A DNA stretch of 64,000 nucleotides from Alphaproteobacteria bacterium (GCA_947465395.1 CANIAL010000006.1:62001-126000), one strand, 5' to 3'. Counted from the stretch's first letter, positions 7,613 through 18,168 are shown. Notes: generated by a model from the sequence alone, not told the origin. A program made the numbers and translations.

Positions 7613-8598
7613 AGCAGGCCGATTTTTCCGGCCATCTCTTTGAGAGACGTTTCCGGCCGTGCGCCATAATGCGAGATGATTTCAGCCGCGGCCATCACGC
7701 CCAACCGCCCGCAAGCGTCCAGTTTTTTCTCGCGCGCCAGGCCAAACAAAAACCCCGCCGCAAATTGATCGCCGGCGCCGGTGCTGTCCACCACCTTGGC
7801 CACCGGCATGGCGGCAACGGCATGACGCTCGCCGCCATGGATCACCACGCAGCCGGAAGCGCCGCGTGTCACAGCTGCGATGCCGCCCCAGGCCGACAAT
7901 TTATTTGCCACGGCTTCAAAGTCATCCGTCTCGAACAGCGCCTTGGCTTCGTCTTCATTGGCGAACAGAATATCCAGGCCCTTCATCAATTCCAGGAACT
8001 CATCCCGGAAACGGCCCACGCAGAAAGCATCCGACAGGGACAGCGCAATCTTGCCGCCCGCCTTGCGCGCCGCGGCGATGGCCTTGCGGGCCGCGTCCTT
8101 GGCCTCGTCCGTGTCCCAGAGATAGCCTTCGATATAAAGAATCTTCGCCGCCATGATGTCGTCCACAGAGACATCATCCGGCGTCATTTCGCGGCAGGCC
8201 CCCAGATATGTGTTCATGCTGCGCTGGCCGTCCTCGGTCACCACGATCACGGACGAGGCGGTGGGCGAGCCGCCCGCGACCGGCGCATTGGCATAGGTCA
8301 CGCCCAAGGCCTTGAGGCTTTCCCCGAACGCCTTGCCCAGCCGGTCATCACAAACCTTGCCGATGAAAAGGGCGTTGCCGCCCAGGGACGCCAGGCCCGC
8401 CATGGTGTTGGCGGCGCTGCCGCCCGCCGCTTCCACGGAACCGGTCAACTGCTTGTGCAATTCGCCGGCGCGATATTCGTCAATCAGGGTCATGCCGCCC
8501 TTGGCGATGCCATGGGTCAAGAGGAACTGGTCATCCACCGCCGCGATCACATCCATGATGGCGTTGCCCAGACCCGCGACATCGTATTTTTGCGTCAT
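7609..8598 (-). CDS. PfkB-family sugar/nucleoside kinase, adenosine kinase-like
   Basis: Ribokinase-superfamily kinase of 329 residues. It begins KYDVAGLGNAIMDVIA, has the glycine-rich GGSAANTMAGLASLG segment near 58 and the C-terminal signature STGAGDQFAAGFLFGLA with the catalytic aspartate near 267. Alphaproteobacterial relatives of this length are usually annotated adenosine kinase, but substrate preference within PfkB proteins cannot be read from motifs. It is monocistronic on the minus strand and ends in the CTAG shared with the Smr gene. Confidence 0.85.
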   Translation of the reverse strand: MTQKYDVAGLGNAIMDVIAAVDDQFLLTHGIAKGGMTLIDEYRAGELHKQLTGSVEAAGGSAANTMAGLASLGGNALFIGKVCDDRLGKAFGESLKALGVTYANAPVAGGSPTASSVIVVTEDGQRSMNTYLGACREMTPDDVSVDDIMAAKILYIEGYLWDTDEAKDAARKAIAAARKAGGKIALSLSDAFCVGRFRDEFLELMKGLDILFANEDEAKALFETDDFEAVANKLSAWGGIAAVTRGASGCVVIHGGERHAVAAMPVAKVVDSTGAGDQFAAGFLFGLAREKKLDACGRLGVMAAAEIISHYGARPETSLKEMAGKIGLL

Positions 8599-8643
8599 GA
8601 CATTCCCCGGCTATAAGAAGCCCGGACTTACGGGACCAAAGCC

Positions 8644-9012
8644 ATGTTCGCAAGCCTGCGCCGCGCGCCTTTCGTGATTTTGCCGCTTGCGCTGGCCTGC
8701 TGCGCGCCGGTGGCGAAAAACGCGCCCGCACCGGCTATCACCGCCCCCAGCGTGCCGGTGGCCCCGCCGCCGCCGCGGGGCGAGCCGGTGGAATTCGCCG
8801 GCGCCCCCACCGCAAAGCTGAAGGGCATGCTGGGCGAGCCGGCCTTCATGCGCAAAGAAGGCGCGGGAGAAATCTGGCGCTATGACGGGACAGGCTGCCA
8901 CGCCTTTTTCTTCCTGTTCAGCGATGCCGTCCGCCATGTGGAAACCCTGCCGCGCGGGACCGCCAGCGCCGCGGACCCTGCTTGTCTTAGCGGCTTGCAG
9001 AAGATTTCTTGA
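8644..9012 (+). CDS. Small proline-rich lipoprotein, unknown function
   Basis: A 122-residue product with a basic start, a hydrophobic run and a lipobox-like LALACC around residue 19, hence probably a lipoprotein. A Pro/Ala-rich linker (APAITAPSVPVAPPPP) precedes a short conserved-looking domain with LKGMLGEPAFMRKEGAGEIWRYDGTGC. This fold is seen in small SmpA/Omlp-like lipoproteins, but that is only a resemblance. The last 26 nt overlap nth on the opposite strand. I do not recognise a named family. Confidence 0.65.
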   Translation: MFASLRRAPFVILPLALACCAPVAKNAPAPAITAPSVPVAPPPPRGEPVEFAGAPTAKLKGMLGEPAFMRKEGAGEIWRYDGTGCHAFFFLFSDAVRHVETLPRGTASAADPACLSGLQKIS

Positions 9013-9685
9013 GCTTCAGCTTCGGCTTCTCCACCGGCAGTTCTTTGGTCTTGTCGGGGAAATGGCAGAGGTCGCGTTCCACGCAGGTGGGGCAGAGCGG
9101 CTTTCGCGCAACGCAAGTATAGCGCCCATGCAGGATCAGCCAGTGATGGGCATGGTCCATGTATTTTTGCGGCACGCGTTTCAGAAGCCCCATTTCCACG
9201 TCCAGCACATTCTTTCCCGGCGCCAGGCCGGTGCGGTTGGAGACGCGGAAGATATGCGTGTCCACCGCCATGGTGGGCTGGCCGAAGGCCACATTCAGAA
9301 CCACGTTCGCGGTCTTGCGGCCCACGCCGGGCAATGCCTCCAGCGCGGCGCGGTCATCCGGCACCTTGCCGCCATGCTGTTCGATCAGGATTTTCGACAG
9401 GGCGATCACATTCTTCGCCTTGCCCTTGTAAAGCCCGATGGTCTTGATGGCTTCGGCCAGGTTCGCCTCGCCCAGCGCCAGCATCTTTTCCGGCGTATCC
9501 ACGGCCTTGAACAACGGCCCGGTGGCCTTGTTCACGGATTTGTCGGTGGCCTGGGCCGACAGCGCCACCGCCACCAGCAAGGTGTAAGGGCTATTATATT
9601 CCAGCTCGGTTTTCGGATGCGGGTCAATTTTCTGCAGCCGCGCGAAGAAGCTTTCAATCTCCGCAGCGGTCATCAACTTTGGCAT
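8987..9685 (-). CDS. nth: Endonuclease III (DNA glycosylase/AP lyase)
   Basis: Removes oxidised pyrimidines and cuts at abasic sites in base excision repair. The helix-hairpin-helix LPGVGRKTANVVLN carries the catalytic lysine (about K124) and VDTHIFRVSNR the catalytic aspartate (about D142). Four cysteines (about 191, 198, 201, 207; C-x6-C-x2-C-x5-C) bind the iron-sulfur cluster. The ATG at 9685 overlaps the dapB stop in TGATG; a TTG one codon upstream is less likely. Co-directional with dapB, grpE and hrcA. Confidence 0.95.
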   Translation of the reverse strand: MPKLMTAAEIESFFARLQKIDPHPKTELEYNSPYTLLVAVALSAQATDKSVNKATGPLFKAVDTPEKMLALGEANLAEAIKTIGLYKGKAKNVIALSKILIEQHGGKVPDDRAALEALPGVGRKTANVVLNVAFGQPTMAVDTHIFRVSNRTGLAPGKNVLDVEMGLLKRVPQKYMDHAHHWLILHGRYTCVARKPLCPTCVERDLCHFPDKTKELPVEKPKLKLKKSSASR

Positions 9686-10488
9686 CAAAGACCAAGAACA
9701 TCCGTCATGGAATACAGACCCGGCTTCTTGCCCTGGCCCCAGCGCGCCGCGGTGATGGCGCCCTTGGCAAAGATGCCGCGGTCTTCGGCCAGATGCGACA
9801 GCACGATGCGCTCGCCCGCGCCCGCCAGAATTACCTGGTGATCGCCCACCACGCTGCCGCCGCGCAGGGCGGCAAAGCCGATATCGCCATCTTTCCGCGC
9901 GCCCGTATGGCCGTCGCGGGAGCGCACGGAATTCTTCGCCAGCGCGATATTGCGCCCCTTGGCCGCCGCTTCACCCAGCAGAAGCGCGGTACCGGACGGC
10001 GCATCCACCTTCATGCGGTGATGCATTTCCAGGATCTCGACATCAAAGCCGGGCAGGGCGCGCGCCGCCTGTTCCACCAGCGCCGCCAGAAGATTGACAC
10101 CCAGGCTCATATTGCCGGACTTGACGATCACGGCATGGCGGGCGGCAGCGGCCAGCCGCGCCTCGGCATCGGCGCCAAAGCCGGTGGTGCCGATGACATG
10201 GACAATGCGCGCCTGGGCCGACAAATCCGCCAGCGCCAGCGACACGGCGGGGGCGGTGAAATCCACCACCGCCTGTGCCGCCGCCAGCAGTGGCAGCGCG
10301 TCCGCGGAAAGCTTGATTCCGTTGGGTTGCAGCCCCGCCAGCACGCCGCTGTCGGCGCCAAGATCGGGATGGCCTTCGGCTTCCAGCGCGCCGGCCAGCT
10401 TCACGCCAGCCTGGCTGCTGATTTCGCGGATCAGCGCCCGGCCCATGCGGCCCGACGCGCCTGCCACCACAATGTTCACATCCGCCAT
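9685..10488 (-). CDS. dapB: 4-hydroxy-tetrahydrodipicolinate reductase
   Basis: Reduces the dihydrodipicolinate precursor with NAD(P)H in the diaminopimelate/lysine pathway. It has the N-terminal dinucleotide site [14 protein letters not shown] and the catalytic [16 protein letters not shown] segment near 150-165. The length of 267 residues is typical. It starts 4 nt after the grpE stop and shares one base with the nth start, so nth, dapB and grpE are likely one transcript reading leftward. Confidence 0.95.
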   Translation of the reverse strand: MADVNIVVAGASGRMGRALIREISSQAGVKLAGALEAEGHPDLGADSGVLAGLQPNGIKLSADALPLLAAAQAVVDFTAPAVSLALADLSAQARIVHVIGTTGFGADAEARLAAAARHAVIVKSGNMSLGVNLLAALVEQAARALPGFDVEILEMHHRMKVDAPSGTALLLGEAAAKGRNIALAKNSVRSRDGHTGARKDGDIGFAALRGGSVVGDHQVILAGAGERIVLSHLAEDRGIFAKGAITAARWGQGKKPGLYSMTDVLGL

Positions 10489-10491
10489 GGC

Positions 10492-11058
10492 TCAGGCCCT
10501 TGTATCAATCGTCACGGGGCCGTCGCCCCGCCGCGCCACCGTCACCATGGCGGGGCGCAGCAACCTGTCACCGATCATAAAGCCGCTCTGCACCACATCC
10601 ACAATGGTGCCCGGCGGCTTGTCGCCGCCCGGCACTTCGGCGATGGCCTGGTGCAAATTGGGATCGAACTTGCCTTCGGTTTCCACCTGGCGGACGCCAT
10701 AGGTCTCCATGGTCTTGAGGAGCTGCCGGTCGGTGGCCTCGACCCCGTCCAGCACGGCGCGGATCTGCGGATCGGCGGCGCTGCGCAATTCCGGCGGGCA
10801 GGCGGCAAGCGCCCGCGCGAAATTGTCGGCAATGCCCAGCATGTCGCGGGCAAAGCGGCTGACGGCATATTGCGATGCCTCGGACTTTTCCTTTTCGGCG
10901 CGACGGCGGATATTTTCCACCTCGGCCAGGGCGCGCAGGCGCTGGTCCTTCAACTCCGCCACTTCCGTTTGCAGCGCCTGCAGCACGGCGAATTCGGCGG
11001 CGCCCGGCGCATCTTCATTGGCGGCGGGGGTCTGGGGGATATCGGTATCGTCACTCAT
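10492..11058 (-). CDS. grpE: GrpE nucleotide exchange factor
   Basis: Exchanges ADP for ATP on DnaK. An acidic, Pro/Ala-rich N-terminal tail (MSDDTDIPQTPAANEDAPG) leads into a long helix (LQALQTEVAELKDQRLRALAEVENIRRRAEKE) and the C-terminal beta-domain with HQAIAEVPGGDKPPGTIVDVVQSGF. The ATG at 11058 has AAGGACC before it; a TTG at 11076 in the same frame lies inside that signal and is less likely. It lies just downstream of hrcA, the classical heat-shock arrangement. Confidence 0.95.
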   Translation of the reverse strand: MSDDTDIPQTPAANEDAPGAAEFAVLQALQTEVAELKDQRLRALAEVENIRRRAEKEKSEASQYAVSRFARDMLGIADNFARALAACPPELRSAADPQIRAVLDGVEATDRQLLKTMETYGVRQVETEGKFDPNLHQAIAEVPGGDKPPGTIVDVVQSGFMIGDRLLRPAMVTVARRGDGPVTIDTRA

Positions 11059-11076
11059 GTCAGGGTCCTTGAACAA

Positions 11077-12144
11077 TTAAGAGAGAAGTCTGCCAATGAC
11101 TTTCGCGGTGTGGTCCACCATGGGAATGATGCGGCCATAATTCAGGCGCGTGGGGCCCAGCACGCCGATCACGCCCACGATTTTTCCGGCGGCATTGGCA
11201 TAGGGCGCCGCCACGATGGAAGAGCCGGACAGGGAAAACAGCCGCGTTTCCGAGCCGATGAAGATATGCACGCCGTCGCCATCCTTGGCCAGTTCCAACA
11301 GGCGGATCAGGTCATTCTTGCGCTCGATGTCCGCGAAAAGGTTTCGCACCCGTTCGATGTCGCCTTGTGCATCCATGCTGTCCAGCAGGTTGGCGGTGCC
11401 GCGCACGATCAGCACATTTTCCTCGGCCCGCGCCACGCCGCTGTTGCTGTGCGACAGCGTAGCCAACCCTTCGGCCACCACCTTGGCGGTGAGGGAGTCG
11501 AGTTCGCGCCGCTCGCTTTCCAGCTCGGCCAATATCTCGCCCCGCGCCGCATCCAGGGTGCGACCGCGCAAACGGGCATTGAGATAGTTGGACGCTTCCG
11601 ACAGAGCGGAGACGGGCAGCCCCGCCGGAATGGCGATGACGCGATTTTCCACCTGGCCGTCATCGCTGACCATGATCACCAGCGCCTTGCCGGGACCGGC
11701 GGCGACAAATTCCAAATGCTTGAAGCCGGCATCCTGCTTGGCCGTCATCACCAGCCCGGCGCAGCGCGACAGTCCGGACAACAAGGTGGTGGCCTCGGTC
11801 AGAACATCTTCAAAGCGCCGCTCGCTGCCGCGCATGCTGGCTTCGATCACGCCGCGTTCATTGGCGTCGAGGTCGCCCACTTCCAAAAGGCCGTCCACGA
11901 ACAGGCGCAGGCCCTTTTCGGTGGGCACGCGGCCCGCGCTGGTGTGGGGCGCATAGAGCAGGCCCATATTCTCAAGATCGGCCATCACATTGCGGATGGA
12001 GGCAGGCGACAGCGCCAGGGGCAGGCGCTGGGACAGGGTGCGCGATCCCACCGGCTCGCCCGACGACAGAAAGGCTTCCACCAGATGGCGGAAGACTTCG
12101 CGCGGGCGTTCGCTTAAAAGCGCGGAGGAGAGGCGGGATTCCAC
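11077..12144 (-). CDS. hrcA: Heat-inducible transcription repressor HrcA
   Basis: Repressor that binds CIRCE operators and is stabilised by GroEL. The N-terminal winged helix (REVFRHLVEAFLSSGEPVGSRTLSQ, then SPASIRNVMADLENMGLL and SAGRVPTEKGLRLFVD) and the C-terminal end (GVIGVLGPTRLNYGRIIPMVD) are diagnostic. The GTG at 12144 is chosen because AAAGG lies 6-7 nt upstream; the open frame up to 12192 lacks homology-like sequence. Length 355 residues. No CIRCE inverted repeat is visible upstream, so it is probably not autoregulated here. Confidence 0.93.
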   Translation of the reverse strand: MESRLSSALLSERPREVFRHLVEAFLSSGEPVGSRTLSQRLPLALSPASIRNVMADLENMGLLYAPHTSAGRVPTEKGLRLFVDGLLEVGDLDANERGVIEASMRGSERRFEDVLTEATTLLSGLSRCAGLVMTAKQDAGFKHLEFVAAGPGKALVIMVSDDGQVENRVIAIPAGLPVSALSEASNYLNARLRGRTLDAARGEILAELESERRELDSLTAKVVAEGLATLSHSNSGVARAEENVLIVRGTANLLDSMDAQGDIERVRNLFADIERKNDLIRLLELAKDGDGVHIFIGSETRLFSLSGSSIVAAPYANAAGKIVGVIGVLGPTRLNYGRIIPMVDHTAKVIGRLLS

Positions 12145-12266
12145 TTCAAGCCTTTGATAATAAACATTAAAACGCGGATTGGGGCATCCCATTGGACGCC
12201 CGGCGGCAAAGGGGCTAGGTAACCGGCCCGTCAGCCACCTTCAAGCCCGGCAAGATATACACAGCC

Positions 12267-12976
<710 letters not shown>

Positions 12977-12980
<4 letters not shown>

Positions 12981-13582
12981 AGCTGCCGCGCGGCAGTGTC
13001 CTGGTGGTGGCAAGCCACAATCCGGGCAAGGTGCGGGAGATAAAGGCGCTGCTGGGTCCGCACGGGATCGAGCCGGTCAGCGCGGGCGATCTGAATTTGC
13101 CCGAGCCGGAAGAAACCGGCGCCACCTTCATCGCAAATGCCGAATTGAAAGCCCGCGCCGCCGCGGATGCGTCCGGCCATGCGGCGCTGGCCGATGATTC
13201 CGGGCTGTGCGTCAATGCGCTGGGCGGTGCGCCCGGCATCTATTCGGCGCGCTGGGCCGGACCCACCAAGAATTTTTCCATCGCCATGGCGCGGCTTGAG
13301 AAAGAGCTGCGCGGCAAGACGGATTTGACGGCCTATTTCGTTTGCGCGCTTTGCGTTGCGATGCCCGGCGGAGAGATGCGAATTTTCGAAGGCGAGGCGC
13401 ATGGCAAGCTTGCTTTCCCGCCGCGTGGGGAAAAAGGTTTTGGCTATGACCCTATCTTTATTCCCGATGGCCTGGACGAGACGTTCGCCGAGCTGGATCC
13501 CGGGTACAAACATTCCATCAGCCACCGCGCCCGCGCTTTTGAAAAGCTTCTGCACAGCGGCCTTTTCACCGAGGCTATGTAG
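12977..13582 (+). CDS. rdgB: dITP/XTP pyrophosphatase (Ham1/RdgB)
   Basis: House-cleaning hydrolase for dITP, ITP and XTP. The start motif [17 protein letters not shown] lies near residue 10; the catalytic [26 protein letters not shown] and the C-terminal [12 protein letters not shown] and [10 protein letters not shown] are present. The ATG at 12977 overlaps the rph stop. Length 201 residues, standard. The next gene, hemW, starts directly after its stop. Confidence 0.96.
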
Positions 13583-14722
13583 GTGGCGTTCGGCATCTAT
13601 GTTCATTGGCCCTTCTGCGCCGCCAAATGTCCCTATTGCGATTTCAACTCCCATGTTCGCTCCCGAATAGACGAAGACGGCTGGGTCGCCGGAATCGAAC
13701 AGGAACTGGACTGGATCGTGGCGCGGCAAGGCGGCGAACGCCCGGTGGTGGAAACGATATTCTTCGGCGGCGGCACGCCGTCCCTGATGGCGGGAAAATC
13801 GGTTGGCCGCATCCTGGAAAAAATCGCGCGCCTCTGGCCCCACGCCAATGACGTGGAAGTGACACTGGAAGCCAATCCCGCCAGCGCCGATGCCGCCCGC
13901 TTTGCCGATTACCGGGCTGCGGGCGTGAACCGGCTATCTCTTGGTGTGCAGGCCTTGAACGACAAAGACCTGAAAATGCTGGGCCGTTTGCATGATGCAG
14001 CGGAAGCAAAAGCCGCGCTGGCGCTGGCCATGCGCAGTTTTGAGCGCGTGTCGCTGGACCTGATCTATGCCCGCCCCAGCCAGACGGAAGATGAATGGCG
14101 CGCGGAATTGAAACAGGCGCTGGCCTTTGGCACCGACCATCTTTCGCTTTACCAGCTTACCATCGAACCACAGACGCCGTTCGCGCTGCTGCACCAGACG
14201 GGGCAGCTGGTCATTCCCGATGACGACATCGCGGCGGTGTTGTACCAGGTGACGCAGGAATTGACGGAGGCAGCGGGGCTTCCGACCTATGAGATCTCCA
14301 ACCATGCAAAGGCGGGATCGGAAAGTCGTCATAACCTGATCTATTGGCGCTATGGCGATTATGCCGGTGTCGGTCCTGGCGCGCATGGCCGTCTCAACCT
14401 GGATGGAATACGCACCGCCACCGCCACCACCCGCCTGCCGGAACGCTGGCGCGAATCCCTGGAAAAATATGGCACGGCATTCGAGGATTTTGTTCCCGTG
14501 CCGGACGCCGACGCGGCGCGTGAGCACCTGCTGATGAATCTGCGCCTGGCCGAAGGGTTAGACTTGAGCGCCTATCAGGCGCGCTGGAACACACGGCCTG
14601 ACGCCAACAAAATCGCGCCGTTGATTGGTGATGGCTTTCTGACGCAAGACGGCGACATCATTCGCCCCACGCCCAGCGGGCGCTTGCTGCTCAACCGCGT
14701 AATAAGTGCGTTGCTGAACTAG
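13583..14722 (+). CDS. hemW: Radical SAM heme chaperone HemW
   Basis: Coproporphyrinogen-oxidase-like radical SAM protein, now regarded as a heme-trafficking chaperone rather than an oxidase. Cysteines 12, 16 and 19 (C-x3-C-x2-C in FCAAKCPYCDF) ligate the [4Fe-4S] cluster, followed by FFGGGTPS (SAM binding) and the C-terminal HemN-like domain. The GTG at 13583 directly follows the rdgB stop. Length 379 residues. It lacks the longer N-terminal region of true HemN. It ends in a CTAG shared with the convergent lipoprotein gene. Confidence 0.93.
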   Translation: MAFGIYVHWPFCAAKCPYCDFNSHVRSRIDEDGWVAGIEQELDWIVARQGGERPVVETIFFGGGTPSLMAGKSVGRILEKIARLWPHANDVEVTLEANPASADAARFADYRAAGVNRLSLGVQALNDKDLKMLGRLHDAAEAKAALALAMRSFERVSLDLIYARPSQTEDEWRAELKQALAFGTDHLSLYQLTIEPQTPFALLHQTGQLVIPDDDIAAVLYQVTQELTEAAGLPTYEISNHAKAGSESRHNLIYWRYGDYAGVGPGAHGRLNLDGIRTATATTRLPERWRESLEKYGTAFEDFVPVPDADAAREHLLMNLRLAEGLDLSAYQARWNTRPDANKIAPLIGDGFLTQDGDIIRPTPSGRLLLNRVISALLN

Positions 14723-15930
14723 GACGCCGGTTTCTGGAAAGTGCGCGGCGCTGGGTCCACCACATGGAAACCGTCCGGCTGCACTTCCAGGATTGCCAGG
14801 CCGCGTTCCGACGTGCCGTCGGCATTGAAGCGGAAAATCCCGTCCACGCCGGAAAAGCCATTGGGGTCCATCAGCGCTCCCGGCGTGAAGCGATGATAGG
14901 GCGTGCCAGATGACAGCAGGGCAATCAGCGACACCGCGTCATAGGCCAGCGACGCCAGCGCGGGCGGATTGGCTCCATAGGTTTCCTTGTAACGGGCATT
15001 GAAGGCATCATCCGCATCGGGCGCGGGGGCTGCGAACCAGCCGCCTTCCAGCGACGATTCCCGGATGATGGCCGGATCATCCCACAGACCCGGTCCCAGC
15101 AGTTTCACTTTCGCCGGATCAAGCCCGCTGAAGGCGAGAGATGGCGCGATGGCGCGCAGGACCGAGCCGCCCTGCGCGATCAGGACAGCATCGGCCTGTG
15201 TCTTGGCGATGGCGGCCGAGGGCGCCATCACGGTGGAGGAGTTGGGCGCGAAGCGTTCCAGATCCAGGCTGGTGGCGCCCACATCCTTCACCGCATCGCC
15301 ATAGGCGCGCGCCACCACATCGCCATAGGGCGTGGTCGGCACCATGGCCGCGAAATTCCTGTGGCCCTGGGCGGCGGCGTAACTCACCACCCGCTTGATC
15401 TCGCTCTGCGGCAGGAACGACAAAAGATAAACGCCATTGCCCGCCACGGTACGTTCGGTGGAAAAAGCCAGCACCGGGATGCCCCGGTCGCGCGCCACGG
15501 GGGCCACGGCGGAGACGGACGCCCCGAACAGCGGGCCGACAATGATCTCGGCCCCCTGTGCCAGCAGCTTGCGCGCGGCATTGGCGGCCGCGTCGGGGCC
15601 AGCGCCTTCATCGGCGGTCATCAAGAGAATGTCGCGGTTGCCCGCATCGAACATGGCCAGTTCCGCCGATTTGATCATGGCGGCGGCCAGGGCGCGGGTC
15701 TGGGCCGACCCGGTCAGGGGCAGGATCATGCCCACCCGCACGGGGGTGCGGCCGGGAGCGGTGGAAAGACGCAGGAATTCGGGCATGTCCCGGTCCAGCG
15801 GATTGGCGGCGGTGGGCGCGGGCGGAGCCACGATCATGGGCGGGGGCGCGAGTTTGGGCGGCGCGGCGCAACCGGCTATGCCAATCAGCATCAGGGTGGC
15901 ACAAATACGCAATGAAACAGGCGCGGTCAT
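14719..15930 (-). CDS. Penicillin-binding protein activator, LppC-type lipoprotein
   Basis: Lipoprotein with a periplasmic-binding-protein fold, related to the LppC domain of LpoA, which activates PBP1A in enterobacteria. It has a lipobox LIGIAGC near residue 21, a Pro-rich linker, then RVGMILPLTGSAQTRALA and EIIVGPLFGASVSAVAP. The ATG at 15930 yields 403 residues with a proper signal sequence. Its 5' end overlaps the rsmI start by 19 nt on the other strand. The position next to rsmI-yraN is the conserved one. A PBP1A gene lies at 55957-57975; whether they pair is inference. Confidence 0.85.
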   Translation of the reverse strand: MTAPVSLRICATLMLIGIAGCAAPPKLAPPPMIVAPPAPTAANPLDRDMPEFLRLSTAPGRTPVRVGMILPLTGSAQTRALAAAMIKSAELAMFDAGNRDILLMTADEGAGPDAAANAARKLLAQGAEIIVGPLFGASVSAVAPVARDRGIPVLAFSTERTVAGNGVYLLSFLPQSEIKRVVSYAAAQGHRNFAAMVPTTPYGDVVARAYGDAVKDVGATSLDLERFAPNSSTVMAPSAAIAKTQADAVLIAQGGSVLRAIAPSLAFSGLDPAKVKLLGPGLWDDPAIIRESSLEGGWFAAPAPDADDAFNARYKETYGANPPALASLAYDAVSLIALLSSGTPYHRFTPGALMDPNGFSGVDGIFRFNADGTSERGLAILEVQPDGFHVVDPAPRTFQKPAS

Positions 15931-16844
15931 CGGATCATCCTTCGGACGCAAAGAGTAAGGCGCAGAACGCTTCCCCGCAACGGGAACGCGCCAAGGAACC
16001 CGGGGCAATACCCGCCGGGCTTTACCTGGTCGCCACCCCCATCGGCCACGCACGCGACATTACGTTGCGCGCTCTGGAAGTCTTGGCAGCTGCCGACCTG
16101 ATCGCCTGCGAGGACACCCGCGTCACCGCGAAATTGCTGGCCATCCATGGCATCGCCCGCCCGCTGGCGGCTTACAACGACCATAACGCGGCGCGCGAGC
16201 GGCCCAAGCTGCTGGCGAAAATCGCGGGCGGCGCGCGGGTGGCGCTGGTCAGCGATGCGGGCACGCCGCTGGTTTCCGATCCCGGCTACAAACTGGTGCG
16301 CGAAGCGCTGGCGGAAAACCTGCCGGTGGATGTGATCCCCGGCGCGTCCGCCGTGCTGGCGGGACTGTCGCTGTCGGGCCTCCCATCGGATCGCTTTTTG
16401 TTTGCGGGCTTCCTGTCGCATGCCCAGGGCGAGCGGCGCGCCGCGCTGGAAGAATTGAAAACAGTTCGCGCCACATTGATCTTCTTTGAATCCACCCAGC
16501 GGCTGGGCGAAAGCCTTTCTGCCATGGCGGAAATTTTCGGCGCCCGTGACGCGGTGGTGGCGCGGGAGCTGACCAAGCTGCACCAGGATGTGCGGCGCGG
16601 CACGCTTGCCGACCTTGCGGCGCATTACACAAAAGCCGATGCGCCGCGCGGCGAGGCGACATTGCTGGTGGGGCCGCCGGAGAAAGTCGAAACCGATTTC
16701 GGCAAGGTGGATGCGGCGCTGGAAGCGGCCCTGGCCTTCATGCCCCTGCGCGCCGCCGCCGACATGATCGCGGCCTTGGGCGACGCCCCCCGCAAACAGG
16801 TTTATGACCGGGGTCTTGTGATCAAAGAAAAGTCGCGTGGCTGA
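15912..16844 (+). CDS. rsmI: 16S rRNA (cytidine(1402)-2'-O)-methyltransferase
   Basis: SAM-dependent tetrapyrrole-methylase-fold enzyme that modifies C1402 in the ribosomal P site. It contains GLYLVATPIGHARDITLRALE, CEDTRVT, the SDAGTPLVSDPG loop, IPGASAVLAGLSLSGLPSDRF and FFESTQRL. The N-terminal 35 residues are rich in Lys/Ser/Gln and are unlike the family core, but no later ATG, GTG or TTG start fits, so 15912 is kept. It overlaps the LppC-type gene head-to-head and yraN by 8 nt. Confidence 0.94.
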   Translation: MKQARSSDHPSDAKSKAQNASPQRERAKEPGAIPAGLYLVATPIGHARDITLRALEVLAAADLIACEDTRVTAKLLAIHGIARPLAAYNDHNAARERPKLLAKIAGGARVALVSDAGTPLVSDPGYKLVREALAENLPVDVIPGASAVLAGLSLSGLPSDRFLFAGFLSHAQGERRAALEELKTVRATLIFFESTQRLGESLSAMAEIFGARDAVVARELTKLHQDVRRGTLADLAAHYTKADAPRGEATLLVGPPEKVETDFGKVDAALEAALAFMPLRAAADMIAALGDAPRKQVYDRGLVIKEKSRG

Positions 16845-17208
16845 CCCGGCCCGCAGCGCCGCCCATGCCCGCGGCCATGGCGGCGAAAGCCTGGCGGCCT
16901 GGTGGTTGCGGCTGAAGGGTTACCGGATACTGGGCCGGCGCATCAAAACCCATGGCGGGGAAATTGACCTTGCGGCACTCAGCCCTTCGGGGCTTGTCTG
17001 TTTTGTGGAAGTAAAGGCGCGCGCCCAGGCGCGGGCGGCGGCGGAATCGGTCAGCCCCGGCCAGAAGGCTCGTATTGTCCATGCCGCATCCCTATATCTG
17101 GCGTCCCGGCCCCGGCTTGCCGGGCGCGGCATTCGCTTTGATATTATGGCGGTGACGCCCTTTTCCTTTCCCCGGCATTGGCCGGACGCGTGGCGACCTG
17201 ATGACTGA
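16837..17208 (+). CDS. yraN: YraN/UPF0102 nuclease-fold protein
   Basis: Small UPF0102 protein of 123 residues with a restriction-endonuclease-like core: GESLAAWWLRLKGYRILGRR, then HGGEIDLAAL (the Glu/Asp pair) and VCFVEVKAR (the Glu-x-Lys). The function is not established; a role in DNA processing has been suggested for the family. GTG at 16837 overlaps the end of rsmI. The rsmI-yraN-gshB run is widely conserved. Confidence 0.92.
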   Translation: MADPARSAAHARGHGGESLAAWWLRLKGYRILGRRIKTHGGEIDLAALSPSGLVCFVEVKARAQARAAAESVSPGQKARIVHAASLYLASRPRLAGRGIRFDIMAVTPFSFPRHWPDAWRPDD

Positions 17209-17220
17209 CACGAGGACCAA

Positions 17221-18168
17221 ATGGCACTGACCGTCGCAATCCAGATGGACCCCATCGAGCGCATTGATATCGGGGGCGATTCCACCTTTGCGCTTGCGCT
17301 GGAAGCACAGGCGCGGGGCCATGGCCTTCTCTATTACGGTCCGCGCGATCTTTCCTGGCGCGAAGGAAAAGTGACGGCGCGGGTGCGGCCGTTGAATGTG
17401 CGGGCCGTGAAGGGCGATCACTTCGCGCTGGGCGACGGCTTTGTCTATGATTTGTCGGCGGCGGACGTGGTCTTGATGCGCCAGGACCCGCCTTTCGACA
17501 TGGCCTATATCTCGGCCACGCATTTGCTGGAACGCATCCATCCGAAAACGCTGGTGGTGAATGACCCGGCGGAAGTTCGCAATGCGCCGGAGAAACTGTT
17601 CGTCACCCAATTCGCGGAATTCATTCCGCCCACCTTGATCACGTCGGACCCGCGTGAGATCCGCGAATTCCGCGATCAATACAAAGACATCATCCTGAAG
17701 CCGCTTTACGGCAATGGCGGCGCGGGCGTGTTTCGCGTCAAGCAGGATGACGAAAATCTGGGATCGCTGCTGGAAATGTTCACCGCCTTTTACCGCGAGC
17801 CGGTGATCGTGCAGCGCTACATTCCCGAAGTCCGGCGCGGCGACAAGCGCATCATCCTGGTGGATGGCGATGTGGCGGGCGCCATCAACCGGGTTCCCGC
17901 CATGGGCGAGGCGCGGTCCAACATGCATGTCGGGGGGCGTCCCGAGGAAACCACGCTGACGCCCCGGGAAAAGGCCATTTGCGCCGCCATCGCTCCCGAA
18001 TTGAAACGCCGGGGACTTATATTTACGGGAATTGACGTGATCGGCGACTATATGACCGAAATAAACGTTACGTCTCCGACAGGCATACACGAGATCAAGC
18101 GGTTCGGCGGCGCCGATATCGCGGCCATGGTCTGGGATGCCATCGAGAAGAAACGCCAGAAGAAATGA
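17221..18168 (+). CDS. gshB: Glutathione synthetase
   Basis: ATP-grasp ligase joining gamma-glutamylcysteine and glycine. It shows [25 protein letters not shown] at the start (in pieces), the flexible ATP loop [15 protein letters not shown] near 160 and the metal-binding [17 protein letters not shown] near the end. Length 315 residues, standard. The ATG lies 12 nt after yraN with a GAGGA ribosome site. The pirin gene follows after 10 nt and may be co-transcribed. Confidence 0.96.
   Translation: MALTVAIQMDPIERIDIGGDSTFALALEAQARGHGLLYYGPRDLSWREGKVTARVRPLNVRAVKGDHFALGDGFVYDLSAADVVLMRQDPPFDMAYISATHLLERIHPKTLVVNDPAEVRNAPEKLFVTQFAEFIPPTLITSDPREIREFRDQYKDIILKPLYGNGGAGVFRVKQDDENLGSLLEMFTAFYREPVIVQRYIPEVRRGDKRIILVDGDVAGAINRVPAMGEARSNMHVGGRPEETTLTPREKAICAAIAPELKRRGLIFTGIDVIGDYMTEINVTSPTGIHEIKRFGGADIAAMVWDAIEKKRQKK

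Noticed and set aside
9679-12117. 812-codon open frame on the plus strand
   Set aside because: It lies antisense to dapB, grpE and hrcA, which have clear motifs; the translation is His/Gly/Arg-rich, typical of a shadow frame in GC-rich DNA.
12145-12266. Search for a CIRCE operator upstream of hrcA
   Set aside because: No TTAGCACTC-N9-GAGTGCTAA-like repeat is present.
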